Position numbers and translations under genes: made by a program. A DNA stretch of 43,182 bases from positions 1 to 43,182 of the forward strand of contig NZ_JANJTZ010000007.1 in NCBI RefSeq assembly GCF_024710845.1, in the 5' to 3' direction. The notes beneath the pieces were generated by a model. The model did not search any database. It had not been told where the DNA came from and saw only the letters and a program-made list of their open reading frames with translations. The DNA comes from Mesorhizobium sp. (GTDB taxonomy: Bacteria > Pseudomonadota > Alphaproteobacteria > Rhizobiales > Rhizobiaceae). Below, one piece after another: positions 1 to 7,338 of this stretch (its first letter is position 1; each line of letters starts with the position of its first letter).

Positions 1-165
1 CTGCGTCACGCCGAGCTGGCGCGCGGCTTCGGCCTGAGTCCAACCCTTTGCTCGGATGTGCTGCTCCAGCGCCATCATCAGCGTCGAGCGGAGCTTCATG
101 TTCTCCGCTTCGGCGGGCGTGTCTTCGATCGCGTCCCAAACGCTTGCAAAAGTTTCGTTACTCAT
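1..165 (-). CDS. higA: HigA-type antitoxin, XRE helix-turn-helix protein (3' end outside window)
   Basis: The visible 55 residues begin MSNETFASVWDAIEDTPAEA and run into a helix-turn-helix (KGWTQAEAARQLGVTQ) that is cut by the window edge. This matches the XRE-type antitoxins paired with Gp49/HigB toxins, which bind and neutralise the toxin and repress their own promoter. The start ATG (165-163) overlaps the toxin stop codon as ATGA, so the two genes are translationally coupled in the toxin-first order typical of higBA. The palindrome at 501-516 is the likely operator. The family call is firm; the exact subfamily is not. Confidence 0.8.
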   Translation of the reverse strand, partial: MSNETFASVWDAIEDTPAEAENMKLRSTLMMALEQHIRAKGWTQAEAARQLGVTQ

Positions 166-491
166 TGGCCTAGTTCCTTCACCAGATCGCTGTAGCGCTT
201 CGCGGCAAGATCCAAGTCCGACCTGCTGGTCTTCTGCGACTTCTTCTGGTAGCAGTGTAGCACGTAGACGGCCTCCGAGAATTTGGCGACGTAGATGATC
301 CGGAACGCGCCGGCTTCGTCCCGAATCCTGATTTCCTGCACCCCCTTTCCGATGGTGCCCATTGGCTTCCAGTCGGTTGAGGCCTGCTCGTTCTGCACCT
401 TGTCGAGTTGATAGCCCGCCTCACGCCGTGCCGACTCGGGAAACGCGCGCAGATCACTGAGGGCGCCGCCCCGAAACATAAGCACTTTCAT
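162..491 (-). CDS. higB: HigB/RelE-type toxin (phage Gp49-like)
   Basis: This is a 109-residue protein from the ATG at 491. The reading frame is open further upstream, but that part lies in the duplicated traG-end sequence and has no suitable start. The core (KGVQEIRIRD, then AFRIIYVAKF, then VYVLHCYQKKSQKT) is the conserved pattern of the PF05973 (Gp49/HigB) RNase toxins of the RelE fold. These cleave ribosome-bound mRNA, and the basic C-terminal stretch fits substrate binding. Its stop overlaps the antitoxin start by four bases. On a conjugative element the pair probably serves maintenance (inference). The length agrees with the family. Confidence 0.85.
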   Translation of the reverse strand: MKVLMFRGGALSDLRAFPESARREAGYQLDKVQNEQASTDWKPMGTIGKGVQEIRIRDEAGAFRIIYVAKFSEAVYVLHCYQKKSQKTSRSDLDLAAKRYSDLVKELGQ

Positions 492-500
492 AGGCAAAAT

Positions 501-516
501 ATACAAACTTTTGTAT
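501..516. promoter_or_regulatory. Palindromic operator upstream of higBA
   Basis: The sequence is ATACAAA-CT-TTTGTAT, a perfect 7-bp inverted repeat with a 2-bp centre, beginning 10 bp upstream of the toxin ATG. Its position and symmetry fit autorepression by the HigA dimer. It lies in the sequence duplicated at about 39020, but that copy reads GCAAACTCTTGTAT and has lost one arm of the symmetry, so only the copy next to the toxin is a good palindrome. Confidence 0.6.
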
Positions 517-830
517 GAGCTGGCAAGGGTCCCGTACGCCCTCGGTCGCCCCCCCCGACAGAAGGCGATCAAGCGGAAAGAGTCAGATCGCCTCGGCCTC
601 GGCGATCTCCAGTTCGTCTGGAACGGTTTCATCGAACACCCGTGCCCAACTGGCAGCCTTTCCGCGCTGGCTCCCGGACCTGGCCGGCGCCTTGGCGAGA
701 GCTTTCAGTTTTCGGGCGGCTTTGGCGAAACGCGTATCGAGTGCGCCGCGCGCGGGCCTCGCAGAAGCCCCCTGCCGCCAACGGCGTCGCGCTTCGATGC
801 GACCGATGGTTTCCGATCGGGACGAAACGC
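505..830. repeat. Left copy of diverged direct repeat (traG 3' end and downstream spacer)
   Basis: This stretch is clearly homologous, in the same orientation, to about 39020-39425. A near-identical block runs from the traG stop (585) to about 775. It is flanked by a shorter spacer (about 60 bp missing here) and then by a deletion before the shared GGTTTCCGATCG at about 808-819. The two copies bracket the whole metabolic cargo. Confidence 0.8.
583..800 (-). pseudogene. Remnant of virD4/traG 3' end
   Basis: Read on the minus strand, this encodes the last 60 or so residues of the TraG protein found intact at 39144-41183: FAKAARKLKALAKAPARSGS, then WARVFDETVPDELEI, then a stop at 583-585. The match is nearly perfect over that tail. 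One extra G in the run at about 769-773 and a deletion upstream break the frame, and nothing of the ATPase body is present. It is therefore a decayed fragment, probably left by duplication or by recombination that loaded the cargo. Confidence 0.8.
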
Positions 831-1049
831 CATTGGGATATCAACCCGCTCCCACCGCCAGAAGGATCGAATGACAAAGGCCCCGACCCCATCTTGGCCT
901 ACCTTCTGCTGGCATTCGTCGTCGTCGGTCCACTGATCTATTTCGGGCCGCAGCTGCGCACGATCGAGGCCTCGATTGTGAAGGCTTACAGCACCATCGA
1001 AGGCTGGCTTGTTCGGATCAGAGACTGGTTCTTCGGGCTTGTGGGGTAG
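831..1049 (+). pseudogene. Possible gene fragment with one membrane segment
   Basis: The plus frame ending at the TAG at 1047-1049 encodes a hydrophobic segment (ILAYLLLAFVVVGPLIYFG) followed by an amphipathic, aromatic tail ending WFFGLVG. No convincing start codon or ribosome site lies between the end of the repeat (about 830) and the hydrophobic segment, so it may be the C-terminal end of a membrane gene truncated at the repeat boundary. I do not recognise the family. Bases 1050-1145 hold nothing I can identify. Confidence 0.3.
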
Positions 1050-1145
1050 CCGCGTCTTCATTGTCGACAATCCCATTCGATAGATGACACGCAATCATCA
1101 TTTCGCCGCCGCCGACTTCATCTCGATGCATCGGGCTGGTCGATT

Positions 1146-1715
1146 TCACGGCCTTAGCTGAGCGTCCCCCCGAGTGCCTTTCACCACCGGGATTGCCTCT
1201 CTGTTGACAGAGCTCGCACCAGCGTCCTGACCGCAGCGCGACCCTCCGGTTCTCGATTCCAGCGAGCGCCTGCGCCACGCTGACGTCGCCTCCATGCAAC
1301 GTTGGTCGCTCCGGTTCCTTTTGCTGCGGGCCGTCGTGACCGCCATGCGGTTCATGCCGCGCTCATATTGCTGAATCTGCTGAAAAGTGACGCCGAGAGT
1401 CTCTCCAGGTTTCCTCTGGCTCAAACGGAGAGACTGGCGGCGCGTTCGTAGTCGGTGTCCGACGACAACGACTACGGGATCAGGACCGTGTCGTTTCCGC
1501 GCGAGTGCCTCGGGGATTGGCGGGGGTGGGTCGATGAAGAAGTCGGTCGGGGCAATTTCGAGAATCTCGGCCAGCTTCTCCGGCATATCGACGGTCGAAG
1601 AATGAACTTCACGCCCCAAGTGGCCGACATAGGTGCGATACAAGCCTGCTTGCGCAGCCAACTCCTCCTGCGAAATCCCCTTGACGTGGCGCATCCGTCG
1701 CAGGAGCTGACCATT
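1146..1715 (-). pseudogene. Broken pair of XRE helix-turn-helix regulators
   Basis: Two HTH_3 domains lie in one minus frame. The first (about 1530-1715) has GISQEELAAQAGLYRTYVGH and a C-terminal TDFFIDPPPP typical of small rhizobial regulators. Its upstream part (NGQLLRRMRH) is cut off by an in-frame TGA. The second (about 1346-1470) has RLRTRRQSLRLSQRKPGE, with Leu replaced by Pro in helix 2, followed by TFQQIQQYERGMNRM. After that the homology stops and low-quality sequence follows. The missing start, the helix-breaking proline and the lost C-terminus suggest two decayed, fused regulators. A functional fusion is possible but unlikely. Confidence 0.55.
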
Positions 1716-1763
1716 CTTCGATCATGGTCGGCGGCATAAGAATGCGTAATGTCGGCATCAGGT

Positions 1764-1778
1764 GAATAAATTTCTGAA
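1764..1778 (+). promoter_or_regulatory. Candidate LysR operator upstream of creatinase
   Basis: GAATAAATTTCTGAA lies 60 bp upstream of the creatinase start. The core ATAAATTTCT recurs exactly, inverted, in the creatininase/LysR divergent promoter (4202-4211). A relaxed form, GAATTAATTTTCCAA, recurs at 5183-5197 before the transporter. AT-rich motifs of this kind stand out against the GC-rich background. Assignment to the local LysR protein is inference. Confidence 0.45.
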
Positions 1779-1837
1779 ATGCCTTGTCGGAATTTAGTTT
1801 GTGTCGAATTCGATCCCGTTCGCGAGAGGAACACCCG

Positions 1838-3052
1838 ATGACCGACGACATGTTGCACGTGATGAACTGGCACAATGGCGAGAAGGAGTTCTCGCCATTC
1901 TCCGATGCCGAGATGAGCCGTCGCCAGAACGACGTGCGGCGCTGGATGGCCGACAACAAGGTCGATTCGGCCCTGTTCACGTCCTATCATTGCATCAACT
2001 ACTACTCCGGATGGCTCTACTGCTATTTCGGCCGCAAGTACGGCATGGTCATCGACCACAACAAGGCGACGACCATTTCGGCCGGCATCGACGGCGGCCA
2101 GCCCTACCGCCGCAGCTTCGCCGACAACATCACCTACACCGACTGGCGCCGCGACAACTTCTATCGCGCCGTGCGACAGCTGACGACCGGCGCCAAGCGC
2201 ATCGGCATCGAGTTCGACCATGTCTCGCTCGACTTCCGCCGCCAGCTCGAAGAGGCGCTTCCCGGCGTCGAATTCGTCGATGTCGCCCAGCCATCGATGT
2301 GGATGCGTTCGATCAAGTCGCTCGAGGAACAGAAGCTGATCCGGGAGGGTGCGCGCGTTTGCGACGTCGGTGGCGCAGCCTGCGTGGCGGCCGTCAAGGC
2401 GGGCGTGCCAGAGCATGAAGTGGCGATCGCCACCACCAGTGCCATGGTCCGCGAGATCGCCAGCTCCTTCCCCTTCGTCGAGTTGATGGACACCTGGACA
2501 TGGTTTCAGTCGGGCATCAACACCGACGGCGCCCACAATCCTGTGACCAACCGCAAGGTCCAGTCCGGTGACATCCTGTCGCTCAACACGTTCCCGATGA
2601 TCTTCGGCTACTACACGGCACTCGAGCGGACGCTGTTCTGCGAGCACGCCGACGATGCCAGCCTCGACATCTGGGAGAAGAACGTGGCTGTGCATCGGCG
2701 TGGGCTCGAGCTCATAAAGCCTGGCGCGCGCTGCAAGGACATCGCCATCGAGCTCAACGAAATGTACCGAGAATGGGATCTGTTGAAGTATCGCTCCTTC
2801 GGCTACGGCCACTCCTTCGGCGTGCTCTGCCACTACTACGGCCGCGAGGCTGGCGTGGAACTGCGCGAGGACATCGATACCGTCCTGAAGCCCGGCATGG
2901 TCGTCTCGATGGAGCCGATGGTCATGCTGCCCGAAGGCGCGCCGGGCGCAGGCGGCTATCGCGAGCACGACATCCTGATCGTCAAGGAGAACGGCGCCGA
3001 GAACATCACCGGCTTCCCGTTTGGTCCCGAACACAACATCATCAGGAACTGA
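1838..3052 (+). CDS. Creatinase (creatine amidinohydrolase, EC 3.5.3.3)
   Basis: This 404-residue cytosolic enzyme hydrolyses creatine to sarcosine and urea. It closely resembles Pseudomonas creatinase, to which I can align it nearly end to end. The N-terminal domain holds the conserved INYYSGWLYC and ISAGIDGGQPYRRS blocks. The pita-bread C-terminal domain holds the active-site set His233 (in DGAHNPVTN), Glu263 (ALERT), His325 (GYGHSFG) and Glu359 (SMEPM), equivalent to His232, Glu262, His324 and Glu358 of the Pseudomonas enzyme. The ATG at 1838 is chosen because AGAGGA sits 7 bases upstream and the length then equals the family norm. Creatininase, transporter and sarcosine oxidase genes follow, so it is the second step of creatinine use. 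It is convergent with creatininase across a shared terminator. Confidence 0.96.
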   Translation: MTDDMLHVMNWHNGEKEFSPFSDAEMSRRQNDVRRWMADNKVDSALFTSYHCINYYSGWLYCYFGRKYGMVIDHNKATTISAGIDGGQPYRRSFADNITYTDWRRDNFYRAVRQLTTGAKRIGIEFDHVSLDFRRQLEEALPGVEFVDVAQPSMWMRSIKSLEEQKLIREGARVCDVGGAACVAAVKAGVPEHEVAIATTSAMVREIASSFPFVELMDTWTWFQSGINTDGAHNPVTNRKVQSGDILSLNTFPMIFGYYTALERTLFCEHADDASLDIWEKNVAVHRRGLELIKPGARCKDIAIELNEMYREWDLLKYRSFGYGHSFGVLCHYYGREAGVELREDIDTVLKPGMVVSMEPMVMLPEGAPGAGGYREHDILIVKENGAENITGFPFGPEHNIIRN

Positions 3053-3054
3053 CC

Positions 3055-3285
3055 GTGGCTTTCTATATCCCCCACGATTATCCGTATTGCACGGTGGACC
3101 GGCATGCCCGGTCCATCCGCTATCCGTCGCCGCCGGCCTATGGCCTCGCCTGCGATCTCGCCGGCCGCATCAAGCGAGCGATCGCCAGGATGAGAACCGC
3201 AAGCTGCGACGAGAACTCTTCGGTGCGACGAGAGAACGCCGCACCCCAACCGGGCGGACTGTTACCGCCCAACGGCCCTTTCTGA
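3055..3285 (+). CDS. Possible small protein coupled to creatinase
   Basis: A GTG at 3055 lies two bases after the creatinase stop. AGGAA, within the last creatinase codons, sits 6-7 bases upstream of it. The 76-residue product begins VAFYIPHDYPYCTVDRHARS, contains a basic stretch (GRIKRAIARMRT) and ends before the terminator. I do not recognise it. The N-terminal half has protein-like composition, whereas the C-terminal half could be chance. It may be a real coupled small gene or the tail of something lost. Confidence 0.35.
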   Translation: MAFYIPHDYPYCTVDRHARSIRYPSPPAYGLACDLAGRIKRAIARMRTASCDENSSVRRENAAPQPGGLLPPNGPF

Positions 3286-3301
3286 GACTCTGACGAGAAA
3301 A

Positions 3302-3341
3302 CAAAAGCCGCGGCGCCTTCGGGCGCTACGGCTTTTTTTTT
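3302..3341. terminator. Bidirectional rho-independent terminator with UUCG loop
   Basis: A GC stem (AGCCG..GCGCC pairing with GGCGC..CGGCT) closes on a TTCG tetraloop. It is followed by eight T on the plus strand and preceded by an A-rich run, so it can end transcription both ways. It lies between the convergent creatinase and creatininase genes, and the minus-strand transcript also gets a U-rich tail. Confidence 0.85.
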
Positions 3342-3361
3342 ACTGTCGATCGCGACTTCCG

Positions 3362-4147
3362 TCAGCGCGGAAATTCGGCCTTCAGCGCCTTGACGATGCC
3401 GCCGACGCATACGTCGAGCAGGATTTCGCCCTTTTCCTTCGAGGCTTCCTTGGGCGAGGACAGTGTGCCGCAGGCAGGCGTCCATTCCGGCTTGGGCGGG
3501 TAGACATCGTAGGGTGGGAAGCTTGCCGGCTCATGATCGATCGCTCTTTCGAGATGCACGAGGTCAGGGTAGAGCGCCAGCATCAGCGACGTTTCGAGTA
3601 CGCCGCCATGCTCCAGGTCCCAGCCGGCAAAGCCATTGGGATAAAGGCGAGCGATGGTCGCCTTGTCGACGAAGTCCCAATAGCTCAGAACGACGATCTT
3701 CATGTCGTCTATGCCGCCCCAGCGCAATTCGCGCAGCGCGAGATCGATGCCCTCGACGATGAACCAGGAATTTTCGAAGTGGCCGTTGACCATGCAGATC
3801 CTGCGCACGCCGTGCCGGGCGAACTCCTTGATGACATCGCGGAGTGCCGCGACAAGCGTCGCGCCGTCGAGGCTGGTGGTGCCGGGCAGATGGTTGCCGC
3901 CGCCTGATTTCTGGTGCGACTTGTAGCCGTAGGTGAACGGCGGCGCGACCAGCGCGCCGGTCTGGCCGGCGACGCGGCGGGCGAATTCGACAGGCAGCAG
4001 CACGTCGACGTGCATCGGCATGTGATGGCCGTGCTGCTCCATCGATCCAATCGGCAAGAGGATAGGCACCGAACCGTCGCGAACCTTCGCGTCATAGTCC
4101 GGCCAGGTCAGTTCGGCGGCAAAGACAGAGTCACCCGGCATGTTCAT
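3362..4147 (-). CDS. crnA: Creatininase (creatinine amidohydrolase, EC 3.5.2.10)
   Basis: This 261-residue enzyme reversibly opens the creatinine ring to creatine. It is collinear with Pseudomonas putida creatininase. The metal ligands are visible: Glu37 and His39 in SMEQHGHH, Asp48 in HVDVLLP, and His123 and Glu125 in NGHFEN. The substrate-loop block YGYKSHQKSGGGNH and the C-terminal PPYDVYP and GTLSS motifs are also present. The ATG at 4147 has GGGAGA upstream; the alternative ATG two codons later is less well placed. It is transcribed divergently from the LysR gene through a 96-bp AT-rich region and ends at the terminator shared with creatinase. It supplies creatine to the creatinase next door. 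Confidence 0.96.
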   Translation of the reverse strand: MNMPGDSVFAAELTWPDYDAKVRDGSVPILLPIGSMEQHGHHMPMHVDVLLPVEFARRVAGQTGALVAPPFTYGYKSHQKSGGGNHLPGTTSLDGATLVAALRDVIKEFARHGVRRICMVNGHFENSWFIVEGIDLALRELRWGGIDDMKIVVLSYWDFVDKATIARLYPNGFAGWDLEHGGVLETSLMLALYPDLVHLERAIDHEPASFPPYDVYPPKPEWTPACGTLSSPKEASKEKGEILLDVCVGGIVKALKAEFPR

Positions 4148-4191
4148 CTCCCATCGTTTGAACGGTTTGGGCTGATGAATAGAGTGCGTCC

Positions 4192-4213
4192 TTATGATAT
4201 GAGAAATTTATAA
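4192..4213. promoter_or_regulatory. AT-rich divergent control region between creatininase and LysR
   Basis: The segment TTATGATATGAGAAATTTAT (4192-4211) and its extension form imperfect dyads (TTAT at 4192-4195 with ATAA at 4210-4213). It contains AGAAATTTAT, the reverse complement of the motif before creatinase. It lies 31 bp upstream of the LysR start, the usual place for autoregulation combined with activation of the divergent target. Confidence 0.5.
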
Positions 4214-4243
4214 TTGTCATCCTCGCATGAGGAATGGAAATCC

Positions 4244-5158
4244 ATGCGGAACATCCTAAACTTCCAGACCGACCTGTTGCGGACCTTCGTTTCGGTCATC
4301 GACCTCGGCGCCTACACCAAGGCGGGCGAAGCGCTCGGCCGGACGCAGCCGGCCATTTCCCTACAAATCCGCCGGCTCGAGGAGCTGGTAGGCGCGCCTG
4401 TCATCAGGCAGGTCGGCCGCACACTGCTGCTGACCAGCGAGGGCGAGATGCTTCTGAGCTACGCCCGCGAAATCCTGCGCCTCAACGATGAGGCCGCCTC
4501 CTATTTTAACCGGTCCAAGATTGCCGGTGTGCTGCGCGTCGGCTTGCCCAACGACTATGCGGTGGCGTTCCTCCAGGGCGTCATTACCGAATATACACGC
4601 CAGCATTCCGGCATCTCGCTGGAAATCCACTGTGGCTGGAGTGCCGAAATCCTCGACCGGCTGCGCGCCGACGAACTCGATCTTGCGGTCGCCATGGTCA
4701 ACAACGAGCGAGCCCAATATCTGTCGCGATCATGGATCGAACGGCCGATCTGGGCGGCGGCGGAATCGGTCGAGTTCGATCCGGCGAAGGGCGTGCCGCT
4801 GGCGGCGCACCCCGAGGGCTGCGCTTACCGGGCACGCATGATCCAGGCGCTCGACGCAGTGCAAATCCGCTGGCGGGTGGCTTATACCGGGCCCGGTATC
4901 GGCGGTCTGCAGAATGCGGTGGTGAACGGCCTCGGCGTCAGCGCGTTGACCCGTTACACGATGCTGCCGGGAATGCGGGCGCTTGACGACAGCGATGGCT
5001 TTCCGCCGCTTGCCGAAATCCGCGTCGGCCTATTCTACAAACATCCACGATTGTCCGACGCGGGCATCCGGCTGGTCAACCATATCATCGCGCGGCTGGA
5101 CGAGGCCGGCGTCTCCGGCGACCCAGTGCGCCGACCGATAGAGTTGGATCGGCAATAA
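4244..5158 (+). CDS. LysR-family regulator, probable creatinine-pathway activator
   Basis: This is a 304-residue protein. An N-terminal winged helix-turn-helix occupies residues 5-65 (AYTKAGEALGRTQPAISLQI, then RRLEELVGAPVIRQVGR), and a periplasmic-binding-protein-like effector domain follows (VGLPNDYAVAFLQGVI onward). The ATG at 4244 is preferred over an upstream TTG at 4214 because GAGGAA lies about 8 bases before it and the protein then starts just ahead of the HTH. Divergence from creatininase and nearness to creatinase and the importer make it the obvious local regulator. The effector is likely creatine or creatinine, which is inference. A motif shared by three promoters supports this. 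Confidence 0.9.
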   Translation: MRNILNFQTDLLRTFVSVIDLGAYTKAGEALGRTQPAISLQIRRLEELVGAPVIRQVGRTLLLTSEGEMLLSYAREILRLNDEAASYFNRSKIAGVLRVGLPNDYAVAFLQGVITEYTRQHSGISLEIHCGWSAEILDRLRADELDLAVAMVNNERAQYLSRSWIERPIWAAAESVEFDPAKGVPLAAHPEGCAYRARMIQALDAVQIRWRVAYTGPGIGGLQNAVVNGLGVSALTRYTMLPGMRALDDSDGFPPLAEIRVGLFYKHPRLSDAGIRLVNHIIARLDEAGVSGDPVRRPIELDRQ

Positions 5159-5175
5159 GGGGCGCAAATGCGTTT

Positions 5176-5197
5176 ATTATGGGAATTAATTTTCCAA
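5176..5197 (+). promoter_or_regulatory. LysR-box-like site before the ABC transporter
   Basis: ATTA-TGGGAAT-TAAT (5176-5190) is a perfect T-N11-A dyad of the kind bound by LysR proteins. It overlaps GAATTAATTTTCCAA (5183-5197), a relaxed copy of the pre-creatinase motif. It is centred about 65 bp upstream of the substrate-binding-protein start and 25 bp after the LysR gene. Confidence 0.5.
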
Positions 5198-5249
5198 ATA
5201 CATGGCTGCTCCGTATTTTCGTGAAAACGACAACGAAAAGGGGAAGACC

Positions 5250-6386
5250 ATGACCATAAACAAGACATCGTCTGGCATGCGCACACGTCGCGACATTCTC
5301 AAGGGTGCAAGCGTTCTGGGCGGCGGCGTTCTCGCCATGCCGTTCCTGAGTCGTCTTGCCTTCGCCGAACCCGTCGAGCTCACCATGCTCGCCTGGTATG
5401 GCCATGCCGAGCCCGATGTGGTCGCCGAGTTCGAGGCCGAGAACAACGTTAAGTTCAAGCCGAAATACTACACCGGCGGCGACAACATGCTCGGCCTGAT
5501 CGCCCAATCGCCTCCCGGAACATTCGATGTCATCCTGTCGGACGCCGAATACGTGCAGCAGCTCAACGCCGCCGGCTATATCGAGAAACTCGATCCTGCC
5601 GACTATCCGTTCGATGATTTCTTCCCTGAGTTCCAGCGTTTTCCGGGACATTGGCAGGGCGACGACCTCTACTCGGTCATCACGCGGTTCGGCTTCCTCG
5701 GTGTCGCCTACAACACCGATGCGGTGACCGAGAAGGAAGCGTCGAGCTACAACGTCTACTGGTCCGAGAAGCTCAAGGGCAAGGTCGGCCATTTCGACTG
5801 GCACCTGCCCAATCTCGGCCAGGTCAGCCTGCTCAACGGCAACCCCTCGCCCTATGACATCGACGAAGCGGCATGGTCCGCCGTGCAGGAAAAGCTGATG
5901 ACGCTGCGCCCGCAGATCGGCGGCTTCTTCGATTATGGCGGCACCTTCTCTTCGCTGCAGAACGGCCAGATGCTGGCGATGGCCGGCATCGGCGACTGGA
6001 TCACGGGCGCGTTGGAAAAGGGCGGCGCCAAGGTGCGCACCGCCATCCCGGAGGAAGGCGGCCTTCAATTCACCGAATCCTTCTCCATCGGCAAGGGTTC
6101 GCAGAAGGCCGACCTGGCCAAAAAGTGGATCCAGTACATCACCTCGGCCAAGGGCCAGGTCAAATCGGCCAACATGGCGGCCTATCCATGCATCATCCCG
6201 AGTCGGAAGGGCTGGGAGCTTATGTCGACCGAAACTCCGGCGGAGGCCAAGCGCCAGGGCATGCTGCTCAACGAGAGCAATGCGATGGACATGATCCGCA
6301 ACGGGCGCATCAAGTACCGGCAGCTGCCGGTGCAGCAGAGTCTCGAGGACTGGAACGACTTCTGGTCCGAATACAAGGGCTCGTAA
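5250..6386 (+). CDS. PotD-type ABC transporter substrate-binding protein
   Basis: This is a 378-residue periplasmic protein of the polyamine/opine-type binding family. The N-terminus carries a twin-arginine signal (RTRRDILKG, a hydrophobic stretch GASVLGGGVLAMPFL, and cleavage near AFA-EP). The ATG at 5250 has AAAGGGGAAG upstream and puts the Tat motif at about residues 11-19. The mature part has the family pattern (FEAENNVKFKPKYYTGGDNM, DVILSDAEYVQQLNAAG, GVAYNTDAV). It heads an operon with two permeases and an ATPase. Its place between the creatinine genes and sarcosine oxidase suggests creatinine, creatine or sarcosine as ligand. The family binds cationic amines, so a guanidino compound is plausible but unproven. 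Confidence 0.92.
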   Translation: MTINKTSSGMRTRRDILKGASVLGGGVLAMPFLSRLAFAEPVELTMLAWYGHAEPDVVAEFEAENNVKFKPKYYTGGDNMLGLIAQSPPGTFDVILSDAEYVQQLNAAGYIEKLDPADYPFDDFFPEFQRFPGHWQGDDLYSVITRFGFLGVAYNTDAVTEKEASSYNVYWSEKLKGKVGHFDWHLPNLGQVSLLNGNPSPYDIDEAAWSAVQEKLMTLRPQIGGFFDYGGTFSSLQNGQMLAMAGIGDWITGALEKGGAKVRTAIPEEGGLQFTESFSIGKGSQKADLAKKWIQYITSAKGQVKSANMAAYPCIIPSRKGWELMSTETPAEAKRQGMLLNESNAMDMIRNGRIKYRQLPVQQSLEDWNDFWSEYKGS

Positions 6387-6492
6387 CTGTCGTAGGATAC
6401 GGGCGGGCTCGACGCCCGCCCGGCATTTCTGCAAGGTCGCCGTGCGTCGTGCGGGCCGACAAGCCGCGTTCCAACGGGTGGAGCCAGCGTCG

Positions 6493-7338
6493 ATGCGAAA
6501 ACCCATCACCCTTTACGGACTGACCTTTTCGCTGCCGATGCTGATCTGGCAGGTGATGTTCTTCCTGGCGCCGCTGGTCTTCCTGATCGCGCTCAGCTTC
6601 TGGTCCGTCCGGAATTTCCGGATGGAGCCGGATTTCAACCCAGACAACTGGGTGCGGATGCTCGGCCGCGGCGTCTTCTGGGACGCCTATTTCCGCACGC
6701 TGCTGCTGTCCACCGCAGCCGCGATCGTCACTAGCGCGCTGGCATTCCCCTGCGCCTACGGCATCGCTTTCAAACTCACGGAAACGGCCCGGCGCTGGGC
6801 CGTGTTCCTGATGGTCATCCCGTTCTTCACCAGCTACCTGGTGCGTGTCTATTCCTGGCAGATCTTCCTGTCCGACAACGGCATCATCAATGCCCTGCTG
6901 GCGAAGGCCGGCATCGGCCCATTCGGCATGCTGAATTCCATCTTCGGCATGATGGTCGGCTACCTGACGCTGAGCTTCCCGCTGGTCGTTCTGCTACAGC
7001 TCTTCAGTCTGATGTTCATCGACCGCACGCTGATCGAGGCGGCGCACAATCTGCGCTGTGGACGGCTGCGCTCGGTGTTCGAGGTGGTGGTGCCGGCGGC
7101 CAGGGTCGGGCTGGTGATCGCGGCGCTGTTCTGCTTCATCCTCACCTTCGGCGACTTCGTCAGCCCGCTCTATCTCGGCGGCGGCGACCCTCCGACGCTC
7201 TCCATCCTGATCACCGACACCACCAAGTCGGGCCAGCAATGGCCGCGCGCGGCGGTCATCGCGCTCACCATGATCGCAACGTTGCTGGCTATCGCCTTCG
7301 CCGCGGTCAGCTATGCCTACAAGGAGCGCGGACGATGA
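6493..7338 (+). CDS. PotB-type ABC permease
   Basis: This is a 281-residue inner-membrane permease with about six hydrophobic segments, starting with FSLPMLIWQVMFFLAPLVFL. It has the cytoplasmic coupling loop EAAHNLRCGRLRSVFEVVVPA, where EAA-x3-G is degenerate (Arg-Cys-Gly). The start at 6493 (MRKPITLYG) is chosen over an upstream ATG because GGAG lies 9 bases before it and the first membrane span follows at once. Its stop overlaps the next permease start as ATGA. It forms half of the translocation channel for the importer. Confidence 0.92.
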   Translation: MRKPITLYGLTFSLPMLIWQVMFFLAPLVFLIALSFWSVRNFRMEPDFNPDNWVRMLGRGVFWDAYFRTLLLSTAAAIVTSALAFPCAYGIAFKLTETARRWAVFLMVIPFFTSYLVRVYSWQIFLSDNGIINALLAKAGIGPFGMLNSIFGMMVGYLTLSFPLVVLLQLFSLMFIDRTLIEAAHNLRCGRLRSVFEVVVPAARVGLVIAALFCFILTFGDFVSPLYLGGGDPPTLSILITDTTKSGQQWPRAAVIALTMIATLLAIAFAAVSYAYKERGR

